From contig CAMNSS010000014.1 of the NCBI GenBank assembly GCA_946555345.1, positions 27,977-91,976 of the forward strand: 64,000 bases of DNA. The letters run 5' to 3'. Positions 9,528-20,257 of the stretch are shown piece after piece. The stretch is from an uncultured Eubacterium sp. GTDB lineage: Bacteria > Bacillota > Clostridia > Peptostreptococcales > Anaerovoracaceae. The first letter of the stretch is position 1, and every line of letters starts with the position of its first letter. The position numbers and the translations under genes were made by a program. Under the pieces are notes generated by a model that worked only from the letters and a program-made list of their open reading frames with translations, had not been told where the DNA came from and did not search any database.

Positions 9528-10733
9528 CTATGCAAACATCTTGTCAAGGCACGCTTTTTTGAGGTTTTTCAGCTTTTCCAGCTTCCGCTGGTGGAGGGTG
9601 ATAAGACAGTCTAGGTTGAGGAAATATGCTCCAATTTTTGCCTGTTCCTCTATATTGAAGGGAACACAAAACTCTGTATCGGACATCAATTTCCAATCAG
9701 CTCTTGGCATTTTTGTTCCTGATGATTGATTCGCCATATCGTCAAAATAGGGTGATTGAATAAGTCTATAAAGAAAATTTTTGTCTAAATTTATCGGCTT
9801 TAAAACCCACCAATCACCTACAGCAACCCCTTGAAAATCAGGGTTTAACCAATTATGCAAGTACGGTCTCAATTTCCCGTAAAGAACATCTTCGCTAGAA
9901 AATTTGATGCCTGTTTTTATTGTTTCTTTTTGGTATATATTTTTATTTAGCAATCCTTGCTCTGAAACAACATCTTCATATTCTACACTCGGAAGTTCCT
10001 TACTTGAAGTGTTTGTTATTGATACCCTCTCAACAATCTCCCCCAGCTTCCGCCGTTCCCAAGCGCCATCAAAGCCCTTGAATCGTATTTCAGGCATATT
10101 TGCGCCATTTTTCGGAAACATCTTATCGAGCATGGATTTCTTGACTTTCACCAGTTTATCATGCTTGCGCTGATGAAGGGTGATGAGGCGGTCGAGATTG
10201 GAAAAATATTCGCCAATAGCCGCTTGCTCATTCTTTTTCGGGATAGTGACAACAGTGTTCCCTACGAGTTCTTTATTAAGATTATTTACGGCACTCCCCG
10301 CAGCAAAGGATTTATATTGGTCAAGCATTTGAGGTATTCCTAATAGATGACAAAGAAAAGTCAAGTCAAACATCTTATTATCATCGCGGATAAGCAACCA
10401 ACCATCGTGAATACAGCCATCTATCCCCATAATATAAGGCTTTCCGAAACTCATTGAGTTAGATAGAATTAAATCTCCAGGGTACACTTGTCTTGTTTTT
10501 GACAAACCTTGAGGCTTAATTCTTTCTGCGGTTTTCGTTATATAATGTCCTTGCGACGGAGCATCTCCAATCTTAATCCAATTCAATCCATCGGATGCAT
10601 CCGTAATATAATCATCTATTGGTCTCGGAGATCCCCCACGTTCAATTTGTACTATCTCCCCCAACCTCCGCCGTTCCCAAGCACCAGAAAAGCCCTTGAA
10701 CCTGATCTGCGGTTTTTCCTTTCTTTCAGCCAT
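9528..10733 (-). CDS. hsdS: Type I restriction specificity subunit S
   Basis: Two target-recognition halves: RFKGFSGAWERRRLGEIV...SNLDRLITLHQRKHDKL and RFKGFDGAWERRKLGEIV...LNLDCLITLHQRKLEKL. Confidence 0.95.
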   Translation of the reverse strand: MAERKEKPQIRFKGFSGAWERRRLGEIVQIERGGSPRPIDDYITDASDGLNWIKIGDAPSQGHYITKTAERIKPQGLSKTRQVYPGDLILSNSMSFGKPYIMGIDGCIHDGWLLIRDDNKMFDLTFLCHLLGIPQMLDQYKSFAAGSAVNNLNKELVGNTVVTIPKKNEQAAIGEYFSNLDRLITLHQRKHDKLVKVKKSMLDKMFPKNGANMPEIRFKGFDGAWERRKLGEIVERVSITNTSSKELPSVEYEDVVSEQGLLNKNIYQKETIKTGIKFSSEDVLYGKLRPYLHNWLNPDFQGVAVGDWWVLKPINLDKNFLYRLIQSPYFDDMANQSSGTKMPRADWKLMSDTEFCVPFNIEEQAKIGAYFLNLDCLITLHQRKLEKLKNLKKACLDKMFA

Positions 10734-13290
10734 TGCCCGCACCTCCCAGCAGCTTCTTCAATTCCGCAAGCCCGAGCATATCAGATTCGCCGCCTGTAAG
10801 GTCGTCAATCATGCTGCAAAGCGCCGTCTCTGTTTCAGAAATCCGGGTTTCCACTTCCGCAAACGTCGTCTCATATTTATCGGAAATGCTATTAATTTTA
10901 GAAACCAAATCATTTACAATATTGTCGGAAAGCCCCATGAGCTTGTCCATGAAAGGCTTAATCCACTTTTCTCGAAGCAGTTCAAGAACCTGTCCATTTG
11001 AAAGGCTTTCAATCGTCTCTTTTGTTTTTCCTTCGAGAAGCCCGGCTTCTTTCTTCACTGCCGCTTTGAGCGTTTTTTCCGCTGTCATAAGTACGTTTAC
11101 CGCTTTCAGCTTGTTTTTCGTTCCTTCTTCCACGCTGTCGGATTTGAGCGCTTTTTTCACTTCTGCCATCACAAAGCTGTCCTTTGCCTCATTGACAAAA
11201 TCGGCTTCTTTCTCTTCCTCCGTCAAGGAATCCAGAAATTCATCACATTCGGAAATGATTTCCGCAATGCGGTTTTCCTTTTCTTTTAACACATTTTTCT
11301 CATCGAGAAGCAATGTCGCCTGAACCAAATCAAATGGGATGATACGGCCAGCCCAGCCCTCCTGCACTTCTTGTTCCCTGCCATTTTTCTTTTTCACGAC
11401 CATATTCGGATCAACCTTTTTCGTCGCTTCAAACCCTTCCGTCTGGATGATTTCCAAATCAACCGCGATCTTCTGCCATTCATCGTCGAGCAACTGGTAT
11501 GCTTCATACCGGTCAATGAGAGGGATTTGTTCCAAACGCCCAAAGATGTTTTCCGAAAGAACCGCTTCCATTTTAGAAATGTGCAGGGTTTCCATCTTGT
11601 CAATCAGTTCATCATAAAGATAAGCGCCAAAGCCGTTAAATGCATCCGCAAAGCCCTGTTCAAACGACTTGATATCGCTATGCTCCATAATATATTTTTT
11701 AACATCCGTAGCTGCTAATTTGCAATACCCAGCGGAAGTATTTTCAAATAAATCCTTCCTTAACGCCGGAAATGCCGCCCAGTATTCCGCAAGCTCCTCA
11801 ATTTCGGAAGCAGGCAAGCCGCCGAACATGGAAGCGAAAAGATCCTGTGCTTCTGCTTTTTCAGACGAGTCAACATATCTCGGTATATTCAAATTATAGT
11901 CGTTTCCCCTGATTTCATCCCTGCTGGCAACATGGGAGAATTTGCTGGCCGTCTCACGCTTGGCAACCACATCGACAATTCTCTTAATGTCCGAAGCACG
12001 AAGCTTGTTGTTCTTCCCCGCTTTCACAAACCCTTTTGAGGCATCGACGATAAGGACATCCGTGTTCGCCCTCCTTTGTTTCAGCACCATGATAATCGTC
12101 GGGATACCTGTGCCAAAGAAAATATTTGCAGGCAGTCCGATAACCGCATCAATGTGGTTTTGTTCAATTAAGTTTCTGCGGATTTCCCCCTCTTCGCCGC
12201 CCCTGAATAAAACGCCGTGGGGAAGGACGATCGCCATAATGCCATCGCTTTTGAGATGGAACAGGTCATGAAGAAGAAAAGCATAGTCCGCTTTTCCTTT
12301 CGGCGCAAGGCCAAAGCGGGCATAACGGGGATCGGTTTCCTTATCAACTGGATTCCATGCCTGCGAATAAGGCGGATTGGATACGACAGCATCCACATAT
12401 AACGGATCGTAAGTCCCCACAGGGTCGTTTTCCTCAAAATACGGCCAATCATCCTCTAACGTATCCCCATTGCGGGTGACGATGTTATCCGGCAGGATAT
12501 TTCGCATAACCAGGTTCATCCTAGTCAAGTTATATGTATTTTGCTTTAGCTCTTGCGCATAGTATTTGATGTTATCTTCATTCTCAATATATTTTGCAAC
12601 GCTTTTCCCTATATTGATCAGAAGTGAACCCGATCCGCTTGTCGGGTCATATATTTTTATCGCATCCCTGTCCTTCAAATGACCTGCGACGATTTCCGAC
12701 ATAAGCAGTGAAACTTCATGGGGCGTATAGAACTCCCCCGCCTTTTTCCCTGCATTTGCGGCAAACATACTGATCAAGTATTCATAAATGAATCCTAAAA
12801 CATCGTAATCCTGCTTCCCGTCCATGGGAATATCCTTGATTAAATGGATGAGGTCGCTTATCGCTTTTGACTGGGACGCAGAACTGTCGCCGAGTTTAGA
12901 AAGCCCCGTCTGCAAGGTATCAAAAACGCCTTCAAAAACCTTCTTGTGGGTATTGTTAATCAACCTGCTGAATGCCGACAATGCATCGCGGACATCCTGC
13001 ACGCTGAAATCACTCCCCTTTTCCAACCATGTCTGGAAGAGGTTTTCATAGGAAATATAATATCCTAAATTTTTCTGTATGCTTTCTACTGTCTCGGCAT
13101 CTTCCTCCTTTAGCTCACAGAGATACTCATCCGTCCAATCGTTTTCTTTCAGGTATTTGACTTCTTTTTCTGAAAGGAATTTATAGAAGATAAACCCCAA
13201 TATATAATCCTTATATTCGTTCGCTTCGATTTTGGAACGCATTTTGTTGGCAGATTCCCAAATTCTCGCAGCTAACTGTTGTTTATTCAT
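10726..13290 (-). CDS. hsdM: Type I restriction methyltransferase subunit M with long C-terminal extension
   Basis: GEFYTPHEVSLLMSEIV, IYDPTSGSGSLLINI, VVSNPPYSQAW, VLPHGVLFRGG. Confidence 0.96.
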   Translation of the reverse strand: MNKQQLAARIWESANKMRSKIEANEYKDYILGFIFYKFLSEKEVKYLKENDWTDEYLCELKEEDAETVESIQKNLGYYISYENLFQTWLEKGSDFSVQDVRDALSAFSRLINNTHKKVFEGVFDTLQTGLSKLGDSSASQSKAISDLIHLIKDIPMDGKQDYDVLGFIYEYLISMFAANAGKKAGEFYTPHEVSLLMSEIVAGHLKDRDAIKIYDPTSGSGSLLINIGKSVAKYIENEDNIKYYAQELKQNTYNLTRMNLVMRNILPDNIVTRNGDTLEDDWPYFEENDPVGTYDPLYVDAVVSNPPYSQAWNPVDKETDPRYARFGLAPKGKADYAFLLHDLFHLKSDGIMAIVLPHGVLFRGGEEGEIRRNLIEQNHIDAVIGLPANIFFGTGIPTIIMVLKQRRANTDVLIVDASKGFVKAGKNNKLRASDIKRIVDVVAKRETASKFSHVASRDEIRGNDYNLNIPRYVDSSEKAEAQDLFASMFGGLPASEIEELAEYWAAFPALRKDLFENTSAGYCKLAATDVKKYIMEHSDIKSFEQGFADAFNGFGAYLYDELIDKMETLHISKMEAVLSENIFGRLEQIPLIDRYEAYQLLDDEWQKIAVDLEIIQTEGFEATKKVDPNMVVKKKNGREQEVQEGWAGRIIPFDLVQATLLLDEKNVLKEKENRIAEIISECDEFLDSLTEEEKEADFVNEAKDSFVMAEVKKALKSDSVEEGTKNKLKAVNVLMTAEKTLKAAVKKEAGLLEGKTKETIESLSNGQVLELLREKWIKPFMDKLMGLSDNIVNDLVSKINSISDKYETTFAEVETRISETETALCSMIDDLTGGESDMLGLAELKKLLGGAGNG

Positions 13291-13534
13291 GGCTTTCCTC
13301 CGCCTTTTGCCTGTAATTGTTTTCTCGTATCACCTTGAACCCGGCTTGAACGCTTTTGCCGCCTTCCATGGAGCTAGGATCTTCCTCCGCCCCGCCCGTA
13401 ACCGCAATGCGCCTGTTTTCCCCGCCATGCTTCCAATCCTGCGCCTTCCGCCGGATTTCCGAAACAGGACGATAAAAAACACCTGAATTGAATAATAGCA
13501 CAATTCGCCAAAAAACTCAATTTTATAGATGCAA

Positions 13535-13563
13535 AAAGCGGGGAACTGTTCCCCGCTTTTTCA
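13535..13563. terminator. Rho-independent-type bidirectional hairpin
   Basis: AAAAAGCGGGGAACTGTTCCCCGCTTTTT. Confidence 0.8.
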
Positions 13564-13789
13564 TGTTTCCCGCCTTTTGATGCAAAAATGCGGGCTTTCG
13601 CATCCTCCCATAAATTTTGCCGTTCCTGTCTTCACTTCTTCACCACTTCTTCACTTATTTCATTTGCCGCATCCGCCCCCAATGGTTGCCATATCATGCA
13701 CAAACCAAAAATGCAACGCATTTTTTTCCGCTGCATTTCGTTTTGTCCCGCTTCCGCCTTTTCCGTTACATCCCCGCTTAATCTCCATC

Positions 13790-15136
13790 TTATCCCCGTT
13801 TCTTTTTCCTCGCTTGCACATACGGAATGCTGACGGTAAACGAAGTCCTGTTATTTCCCGAAGATACGCTGATCCCGAAAGAATTTCTGTCTGCCAGCGC
13901 CTTGGCGATGGACAGGCCCAGTCCGAAATTCCCAGCCTTGCAGCCGCCGCTGTTTCCAGATCCGCTTGCCGCCGCCCGGCTGGAATGCGCCTTATAAAAC
14001 CGCTCAAAAATAAACGGAAGGTCAGCTTCGTCTATCATCGGTCCCGTATTGGAAATCGTCACTAGCAAGCTGTTCTGCCTGCCTGGCAAAACCCGCTCGC
14101 CCGCAAATGCAAATTTCCCCGCTTTTTTTACGCTTATCGTAATCGAGCCGCCTTCATCAACGTGCCTAATGGCATTATCCAATAGCACCTGGAGGATTCT
14201 TTTAAAATCATCAGGATTGCCCCTGCTCGCCAATTCAGCGGGGCAATCCGCCGAAATGCAAGCTTTCTTCTCAAATGCAAGGCTATCGAACGGCAAGGCG
14301 CATTCCATGATCGATTCATAGACATTAAACGTTTCTTCCGCCGCCAACCGCTCCGCCTCGTTTGCGTCATGCTCCAGCCTGCACAGGCTCAAAAGCTGAT
14401 TGAGCAGCCGGTTCATGCTATGCCCTTCCTCTTTTATGTAATCCATCCACCTGCTTTTCCCGCATTCACGTTCGAGAACCGACATATTCGCATTGATTAC
14501 GGAAATCGGCGTTTTCAGTTCATGGCATACATCAGCGAGAAACCGGTTCTGCTGGACCAAGGCCTTTTCTATCGGCCGCATGACCCGTTTGGAGAGATAA
14601 GAAGCAACAGCCCCGAGCAAAACCGCCGCCGCAATCAATCCCAGAAAAGCCGCTGCAACAGATGTTCCAATCGCAGTATGCCACACTCTGGTATCCAGGA
14701 AAACGATATAACGCGCGCCTTCTTTCCGGACGACTGCGTAGAGCATATTGCCTAACCTTCCCTGGTCCCCCTTGCATAAAGAAGGGTCGGCGCCTCCCAT
14801 GCTGCCCATCCTCCCCATCACATTCACATCACCGTCCAGTTTTATGATTCCCACATCGGAAGACATGATCGCATAAAGCAAATTCACCGCCTTGCGATTG
14901 CCTTCGGCGCGCCCTGCGCCCGCCGCATCCAAACCCTCCGCTTGCAAATGCAGATAGCTGTCAATGAGATCGGTATGCTTTTCAACACAACTGGCGCAAT
15001 AAGCCAAGGCCTCTTTTTCATCGGAAAGATTGAATGATATGTAAAAGAAATTGTATGCAGCCAGCACAAAAAGCAGCACGAGAATCGGAAAAAGCCCCGC
15101 AATCCAGAAAATTTTCCGCTTTATTTTGCTAATCAT
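13790..15136 (-). CDS. Sensor histidine kinase
   Basis: FLADVCHELKTPISVINANMSVLE H-box, LLDNAIRHVDEGG N-box, FERFYKAHS and GLGLSIAKAL. Confidence 0.93.
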   Translation of the reverse strand: MISKIKRKIFWIAGLFPILVLLFVLAAYNFFYISFNLSDEKEALAYCASCVEKHTDLIDSYLHLQAEGLDAAGAGRAEGNRKAVNLLYAIMSSDVGIIKLDGDVNVMGRMGSMGGADPSLCKGDQGRLGNMLYAVVRKEGARYIVFLDTRVWHTAIGTSVAAAFLGLIAAAVLLGAVASYLSKRVMRPIEKALVQQNRFLADVCHELKTPISVINANMSVLERECGKSRWMDYIKEEGHSMNRLLNQLLSLCRLEHDANEAERLAAEETFNVYESIMECALPFDSLAFEKKACISADCPAELASRGNPDDFKRILQVLLDNAIRHVDEGGSITISVKKAGKFAFAGERVLPGRQNSLLVTISNTGPMIDEADLPFIFERFYKAHSSRAAASGSGNSGGCKAGNFGLGLSIAKALADRNSFGISVSSGNNRTSFTVSIPYVQARKKKRG

Positions 15137-15827
15137 CAGGGCTTCCCTCTTCCAGCCGATAACCTACCCCCCGCACGGTCGATATATTCGCATGCGTTTT
15201 GACATATTTCATTTTCTTGCGCAGGTACGAAATATAGACATCGACATTATTGTATTCCGTTTCCGACTCATAGCCCCACACCCGCAGGGTGATCTGCTCC
15301 CTCGTAAGCACCTGCCCCCGGTTTGTCATCAGGTACTCCAGCATATGGTACTCTTTTTTCGCAAGCTGGACGGTCCTGCGATTGCTGCGGCATCCCATCT
15401 GAAACGTCAGGATGTTGAGCACCAGATCGCCGGCCTTGAGGAGATTCTCATTGCGTTCATCCTTAGCCCTCTGCCTTCTCGTAACCATCCTGATCCTGGC
15501 CAAAAGTTCCTGCATTTCAAACGGCTTGGTGATATAATCGTCCGCCCCGCTGTCCATGCCCTCGATTTTATCCTCCAGTTGTGAAAGCGCAGTAACGAGC
15601 ATGATGGGGATCGTTACATGAAGCTTTCTTGCGATTGCCAGCACATCGAACCCGCCAATTTCCGGCAGAATTACATCCAAAATGACGAGATCGTAAAGCC
15701 CGCTCCTTATCATATCCAACCCGGTTTTGCCATCCCCTGTGCCATCCGCCAAGTATCCTGCCTGCCGCAGGCTTTCCATGACGGCATCCCTCAATCCGGC
15801 CTCATCTTCAATAACCAGTATTTTCAT
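15129..15827 (-). CDS. OmpR-family response regulator
   Basis: MKILVIEDEAGLRDAV...DLVILDVILPEIGG...DDYITKPFEMQELLARIR...wHTH LTREQITLRVWGYESETEYNNVDVYISYLRKKM; overlaps the HK. Confidence 0.94.
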   Translation of the reverse strand: MKILVIEDEAGLRDAVMESLRQAGYLADGTGDGKTGLDMIRSGLYDLVILDVILPEIGGFDVLAIARKLHVTIPIMLVTALSQLEDKIEGMDSGADDYITKPFEMQELLARIRMVTRRQRAKDERNENLLKAGDLVLNILTFQMGCRSNRRTVQLAKKEYHMLEYLMTNRGQVLTREQITLRVWGYESETEYNNVDVYISYLRKKMKYVKTHANISTVRGVGYRLEEGSPDD

Positions 15828-15950
15828 TATAATTCTCCAACAATTACCTCTTCTTCTTTCAATTATAATGAAAAGCATTGAAAAAGTATTGAATTATTGA
15901 GAAATCGTTCCAATAATTATCCAAACATCACCCCTTATAATGTCTTTACC

Positions 15951-16976
15951 ATGAACAAGAAAACAGCAATCATACAAGCCGCCGCCTTCCTCCTCATCAT
16001 GTGCATAACCTTATCGTGCATGCTGCGGGAGCAGAATCTGGCCGATTTTATGCAAAAGCTCCGGGAATCGGATCTCCGGTGGATTCTGGTTTCACTGCTG
16101 CTCCTGGTTGCGTACATTCTTTTGGAGGCGGTAATCATCAAAACGATCATGCATACGCTCGAAGAGCATATAACGATAATGCGCTGCTGCAAATACTCCT
16201 TCATCGGTTTTTTCTTCTACTGCATTTCACCAGCAGGCTCTGCGGAACAGCCAGCGCAGTTTGGTTTCATGCACCGCGACGGTGTTAACACGTCCAAATC
16301 ATTTTTGTCGCTGGCAATCATAACCCTGGCGTTTAAATTAACGCTCCTGGTTCTGGGCAGCTTTGTTTACATAATGAAACCGAAAGCAGCCAAAATGATC
16401 GCCCCTATATCACCCCTGTGCAGCCTCGGATTTGTCCTGACGGCCATCGCTATCGCCGCGCTCGTTTGCATCCTCTGCATCCCTAAATATGTGGACAAGG
16501 CGGCATCGTTTGCAATCAATGCACTCATAAAATGCCGGATGATCCACGACCGGGAAAAGTGGGCTTCAAAATTAGATGAATTTCTCGCCAGGTATGCAGA
16601 TTCACTCAATATGTGCAGAGCCCACCCGCTCATGCTTCCAGCAGTTCTTCTGATTACCATCATACAGCGAATATGCTTCCTGGCAATCACTGCCGCATCA
16701 TGCCGGGCGCTTGGCATCTTGCAGCCTGGCGCCTTTGACATAACGCTCGCCCAGGCAATGATCAGCCTCGCAACGGAAATGCTGCCGCTTCCCGGCGGAA
16801 TTGGCATGAATGAACTTGCGTACATGAAGGTATTTACACCCGCATTCGGGGAAACCGCCTTGTCCACCCTCATCGTTTCGAGAGGCATCGGATATTATTG
16901 CCAAATCTTTATTTGCGGCATCACGTCGGCGGCCATATACATTTATGTAATGATAAAAGGAGGAAAGAAAAAATGA
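15951..16976 (+). CDS. Lysylphosphatidylglycerol synthase TM region/UPF0104-like flippase family protein
   Basis: MNKKTAIIQAAAFLLIMCITLSCML..., multi-TM, LPLPGGIGMNELAY motif. Confidence 0.8.
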   Translation: MNKKTAIIQAAAFLLIMCITLSCMLREQNLADFMQKLRESDLRWILVSLLLLVAYILLEAVIIKTIMHTLEEHITIMRCCKYSFIGFFFYCISPAGSAEQPAQFGFMHRDGVNTSKSFLSLAIITLAFKLTLLVLGSFVYIMKPKAAKMIAPISPLCSLGFVLTAIAIAALVCILCIPKYVDKAASFAINALIKCRMIHDREKWASKLDEFLARYADSLNMCRAHPLMLPAVLLITIIQRICFLAITAASCRALGILQPGAFDITLAQAMISLATEMLPLPGGIGMNELAYMKVFTPAFGETALSTLIVSRGIGYYCQIFICGITSAAIYIYVMIKGGKKK

Positions 16977-17599
16977 TTGGAATATGGAATTACACCGTAA
17001 TACTTACCTATATGAGCCTTGCAAGCTCCGCATACGGCATGGTATTAGCCCTCAACGATAAAATCATTCCTGCGCTTCTCTGCCTGGCATTTTCCGGGCT
17101 TTGCGACGCCTTTGACGGCAGGATTGCCAGGTCAAAGAAGAACCGGACAAACGCTGAAATCCTATTCGGCATTCAGTTGGACTCCCTTTGCGATGTGATA
17201 TGCTTTGGCTTCTTGCCGGGCATCATCTGCTACCAGCTCGGGCTTAACAGCCCTGTCGGCGTCGCCCTCATCATTTTCTACTGCATTGCGGCAGTTGCGA
17301 GGCTGGCATACTATAACGTATTGGAGATGGACCAGGACCGCCAGGACACTGCGCCGCATTGCTACCACGGCCTGCCTGTGACGAGCATTGTCGTGATTTT
17401 CCCACTGCTCTACTTTGCCGCTTATTGGATTCCACCCCGTTTTGAACCGCTATTATGGGAATTGATGCTCCTTGTCACGGGCGGGCTGTTTCTCTCCAAC
17501 ATCAAGATCGCAAAACCGGGATTACGGCAGATTTTGATTCTCACGATTGCCGTGGTTTCCTTATTCCTGACAATGCCGTTTTTCGCAATTACCGCTTAA
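16973..17599 (+). CDS. pssA: CDP-alcohol phosphatidyltransferase, putative phosphatidylserine synthase
   Basis: GLCDAFDGRIARSKKN...FGIQLDSLCDVICFGFLPG (DGx2ARx8Gx3Dx3D). Confidence 0.9.
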   Translation: MIGIWNYTVILTYMSLASSAYGMVLALNDKIIPALLCLAFSGLCDAFDGRIARSKKNRTNAEILFGIQLDSLCDVICFGFLPGIICYQLGLNSPVGVALIIFYCIAAVARLAYYNVLEMDQDRQDTAPHCYHGLPVTSIVVIFPLLYFAAYWIPPRFEPLLWELMLLVTGGLFLSNIKIAKPGLRQILILTIAVVSLFLTMPFFAITA

Positions 17600-17617
17600 T
17601 CGCATGGAGGCAGTCTT

Positions 17618-18459
17618 ATGGTTGAAGAGCGCCAGGCAAAACTCGTCAAAAAACTGTATGCCACATTCTGCGGCAGATGGATTCTCTGCCTCATCACAAG
17701 GCCATGGGTTTCAAAATTAGCGGGAAAATGCATGGATTCGCCGTTTTCTAAAATTTTCATCAAAAGGTTCGTCCGAAAGAACAACATCAGCCTCTCGATG
17801 CATACGAAAAAACCGATTACAGGTCGTTTAACGATTTTTTCACACGGAAAATAAGACCTTCTTTCAGGCCTGTCGCCATGCAAAGCGACGCTTTGGTTTC
17901 CCCATGCGACGGCAAGCTTAGCGTACATCCAGTCAAGGAGAATAGCGCCTTCCAGATCAAAGGGCATTCCTACACCATGCGCGAGCTGGTAAACGATGAC
18001 CGCATTGCGGGAAGGTATGAAAGCGGCGTTATGCTGGTATTCAGGCTCACCGTATCGGACTACCACAGATACCACTATCCTGACAGCGGCCGCAAATCCC
18101 AGAACACCCGTATCAAAGGGATTCTTCACACGGTCATCCCGATTGCCGCCGGCGCGCGGCGGATTTACTGCGAAAACACAAGGGAATACTTTACCTTGTC
18201 CTCGGATCATTTCGGAGAAATCCTCATGATGCAAGTAGGCGCGCTTCTCGTCGGGCGGATCTGCAACAAGCACCAGGAGGCTATCGTCCAGCGCGGCGAT
18301 GAAGCCGGCTGGTTCGAATACGGCGGATCGACCGTGATCGTCTGCCTGGAAAAACATACGGTTGAGGTTTTGCCCGAAATAATGAAAATGTCGGAATCAA
18401 AACTGGAAACGGATGTGAAGATGGGACAAATCGTCGGGTTTGCGGCATGGAAGAAATAA
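17618..18459 (+). pseudogene. psd: Phosphatidylserine decarboxylase, frameshifted near 17792-17796
   Basis: ORF 17618-17854 (...FVRKNNISL) and ORF 17878-18459 join only after a frame change; shifted frame reads DAYEKTDYRSFNDFFTRKIRPSFRPVAMQSDALVSPCDGKL; GGST site present (EYGGSTVIV). Confidence 0.85.
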
Positions 18460-18518
18460 GATAATCGAAAACAGCATGGCAGTAACGGCACAGCAAAAAA
18501 CAGCACGGAGGAAGCAAC

Positions 18519-19649
18519 ATGGCAGTAAACAACACAGCAAAAAACAATACAGCAGGCAACAAATTAGAAAACAACATCACGGAAAATGACCCAATCAAGC
18601 ACGAGGAAACCGTGAAGAAAAGAAACTACCGATACGATTCGGTGCGGGGGCTATGTATGTTCCTGATCGTCTTGCAGCATTTCACCTTCAAGGGCGGCTT
18701 CCACTTCACCGACCATGCAGGCAGCCTGATTTACGTCGGCATCGACATATTCGTCATGCAAGCATTTTTCTTTCTCTCCGGCTTATTCAGCAAAACCCCG
18801 GAAAAAAACAGGGACAAGCTATTTCCGTCCCTGCTATGGCCCGTGATCATCGTCGGCATGATATATTGGCCTCTCTACATATTGCAATGCGGAGCGGAAA
18901 CAGCGGCAAATCGTTTTCAAGACGGGGCGCTTCCCTATGCGATGTGGTTTCTCGTCGTCCTGTTTTTCTATCGGTATTTCCAAAAATATTATGCAAAAAT
19001 TCCCCATCTGCTGGCGTTTGCGCTGTTTCTCTACCTGATTTCAGGGATTTTCGAGCCGCTGAGCATGAAAGGCTTCGCAATATCGAGAGCCTGCACCTTT
19101 TTCATCTCTTTCGTCATGGGATATCTTGTGACAATGAATCAGGTGGAAAGGGCGTGCCGCCTCAAGCTGTGGCAAATGATCCCGCTCGGCCTCGTGCTGA
19201 TTTCCATAACCGTCGCCACGGTATACCTCCTGCCGCCAAACATTGCAGAGGCGATTAAGCTCAATGCCTCCTTTCGCGCTACCGGCCTTCTCCTTTGGGA
19301 AGGGCTCCTCGTCAGGGCGCTGCTCCTGATTGTCAGCACGGGGTGGATTCTGTTTCTGCTAAACCTGTTTTCCGCCAAGAAAGGGTTCTGGGCGCAGATC
19401 GGCATGAACACGATGCCGATATATATTTTCCACCTGTTTCTGGCAGGGCTATTCAAAGTAAAAGGATTTTCTTTCGGATATTACGATTTTAAGGGGCAGG
19501 AAGCCTTGTACCTCCTCACGCTTTTTCTCGTCAGCCTGGCAACGACGATCCTTCTTTCCACAAAGCCCGCCCAGAAAACCTATTCCCTTCTCATGGATAA
19601 AACGTATTCGCTCGCAGTAACGTGCTGCAGGTTCTTTCGGCGCAGATAG
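18519..19649 (+). CDS. Acyltransferase 3-like membrane protein
   Basis: RYDSVRGLCMFLIVLQHF...GIDIFVMQAFFFLSGLF, multi-TM. Confidence 0.82.
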   Translation: MAVNNTAKNNTAGNKLENNITENDPIKHEETVKKRNYRYDSVRGLCMFLIVLQHFTFKGGFHFTDHAGSLIYVGIDIFVMQAFFFLSGLFSKTPEKNRDKLFPSLLWPVIIVGMIYWPLYILQCGAETAANRFQDGALPYAMWFLVVLFFYRYFQKYYAKIPHLLAFALFLYLISGIFEPLSMKGFAISRACTFFISFVMGYLVTMNQVERACRLKLWQMIPLGLVLISITVATVYLLPPNIAEAIKLNASFRATGLLLWEGLLVRALLLIVSTGWILFLLNLFSAKKGFWAQIGMNTMPIYIFHLFLAGLFKVKGFSFGYYDFKGQEALYLLTLFLVSLATTILLSTKPAQKTYSLLMDKTYSLAVTCCRFFRRR

Positions 19650-20175
19650 CCTGTGGTGCGGGGAAACAGCGCCCCGTTTTTATAGGCTTGCCCAGTTAAA
19701 AGCTGCACTTGGATGCCATTGCTGCAAAGCTCGGTTTGCAACGTCTGCGGGATGCCGAAGTCCTTCGCCCGCCGCAGCAGGGCGTTGATGCGCGAGACCA
19801 ACCCCCCAGCTTAAACGGCTTCGTGATGTAATCGTCGCCGCCGATATCCAGCCCCATGATGATGCTCGTCTCCTCATCCGAGGCAGTCAGGAAAATAATC
19901 GGCACGCTTGAGGTCTTTCGCACCTCTTGGCAAAACTCGAAGCCAGAGCCGTCCGGCAGGGAAACGTCCAAAACCAGAAGGTCAAACGATCCCTTGCGCC
20001 AAAGCTTCTCCGCATCTGCAACCGTCCTGGCAATTTCAAGCGCATAGCCCTGTTTCCTAAAAGCAAACGACAGGCCGTTTACCAAACTAAGGTCGTCCTC
20101 CAAAAGCATAATTCTGCTCATGCTATTCATGTCATTTGTCCTGCTCATGTTGTCCATCCCGCTCCTGTTGCCCAT
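19580..20175 (-). pseudogene. Response regulator remnant, frameshifted at a C6/G6 tract (about 19803-19809), DNA-binding domain missing
   Basis: MSRIMLLEDDLSLVNGLSFAFRK...LDVSLPDGSG...DDYITKPFKLGG then, in another frame, LVSRINALLRRAKDFG...; no complete wHTH. Confidence 0.8.
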
Positions 20176-20257
20176 GCTGCGTCTCTTCTATTTATGCAAA
20201 AATGCAACAATCCTAATGATCCTTGCATTTTTCGTCTTTCCCGCTGCTTATGGCTCA

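Noticed and set aside
13283-13501. 72-aa minus ORF upstream of hsdM
   Set aside because: No family recognised; overlaps the hsdM RBS region and has no clear start signal of its own.
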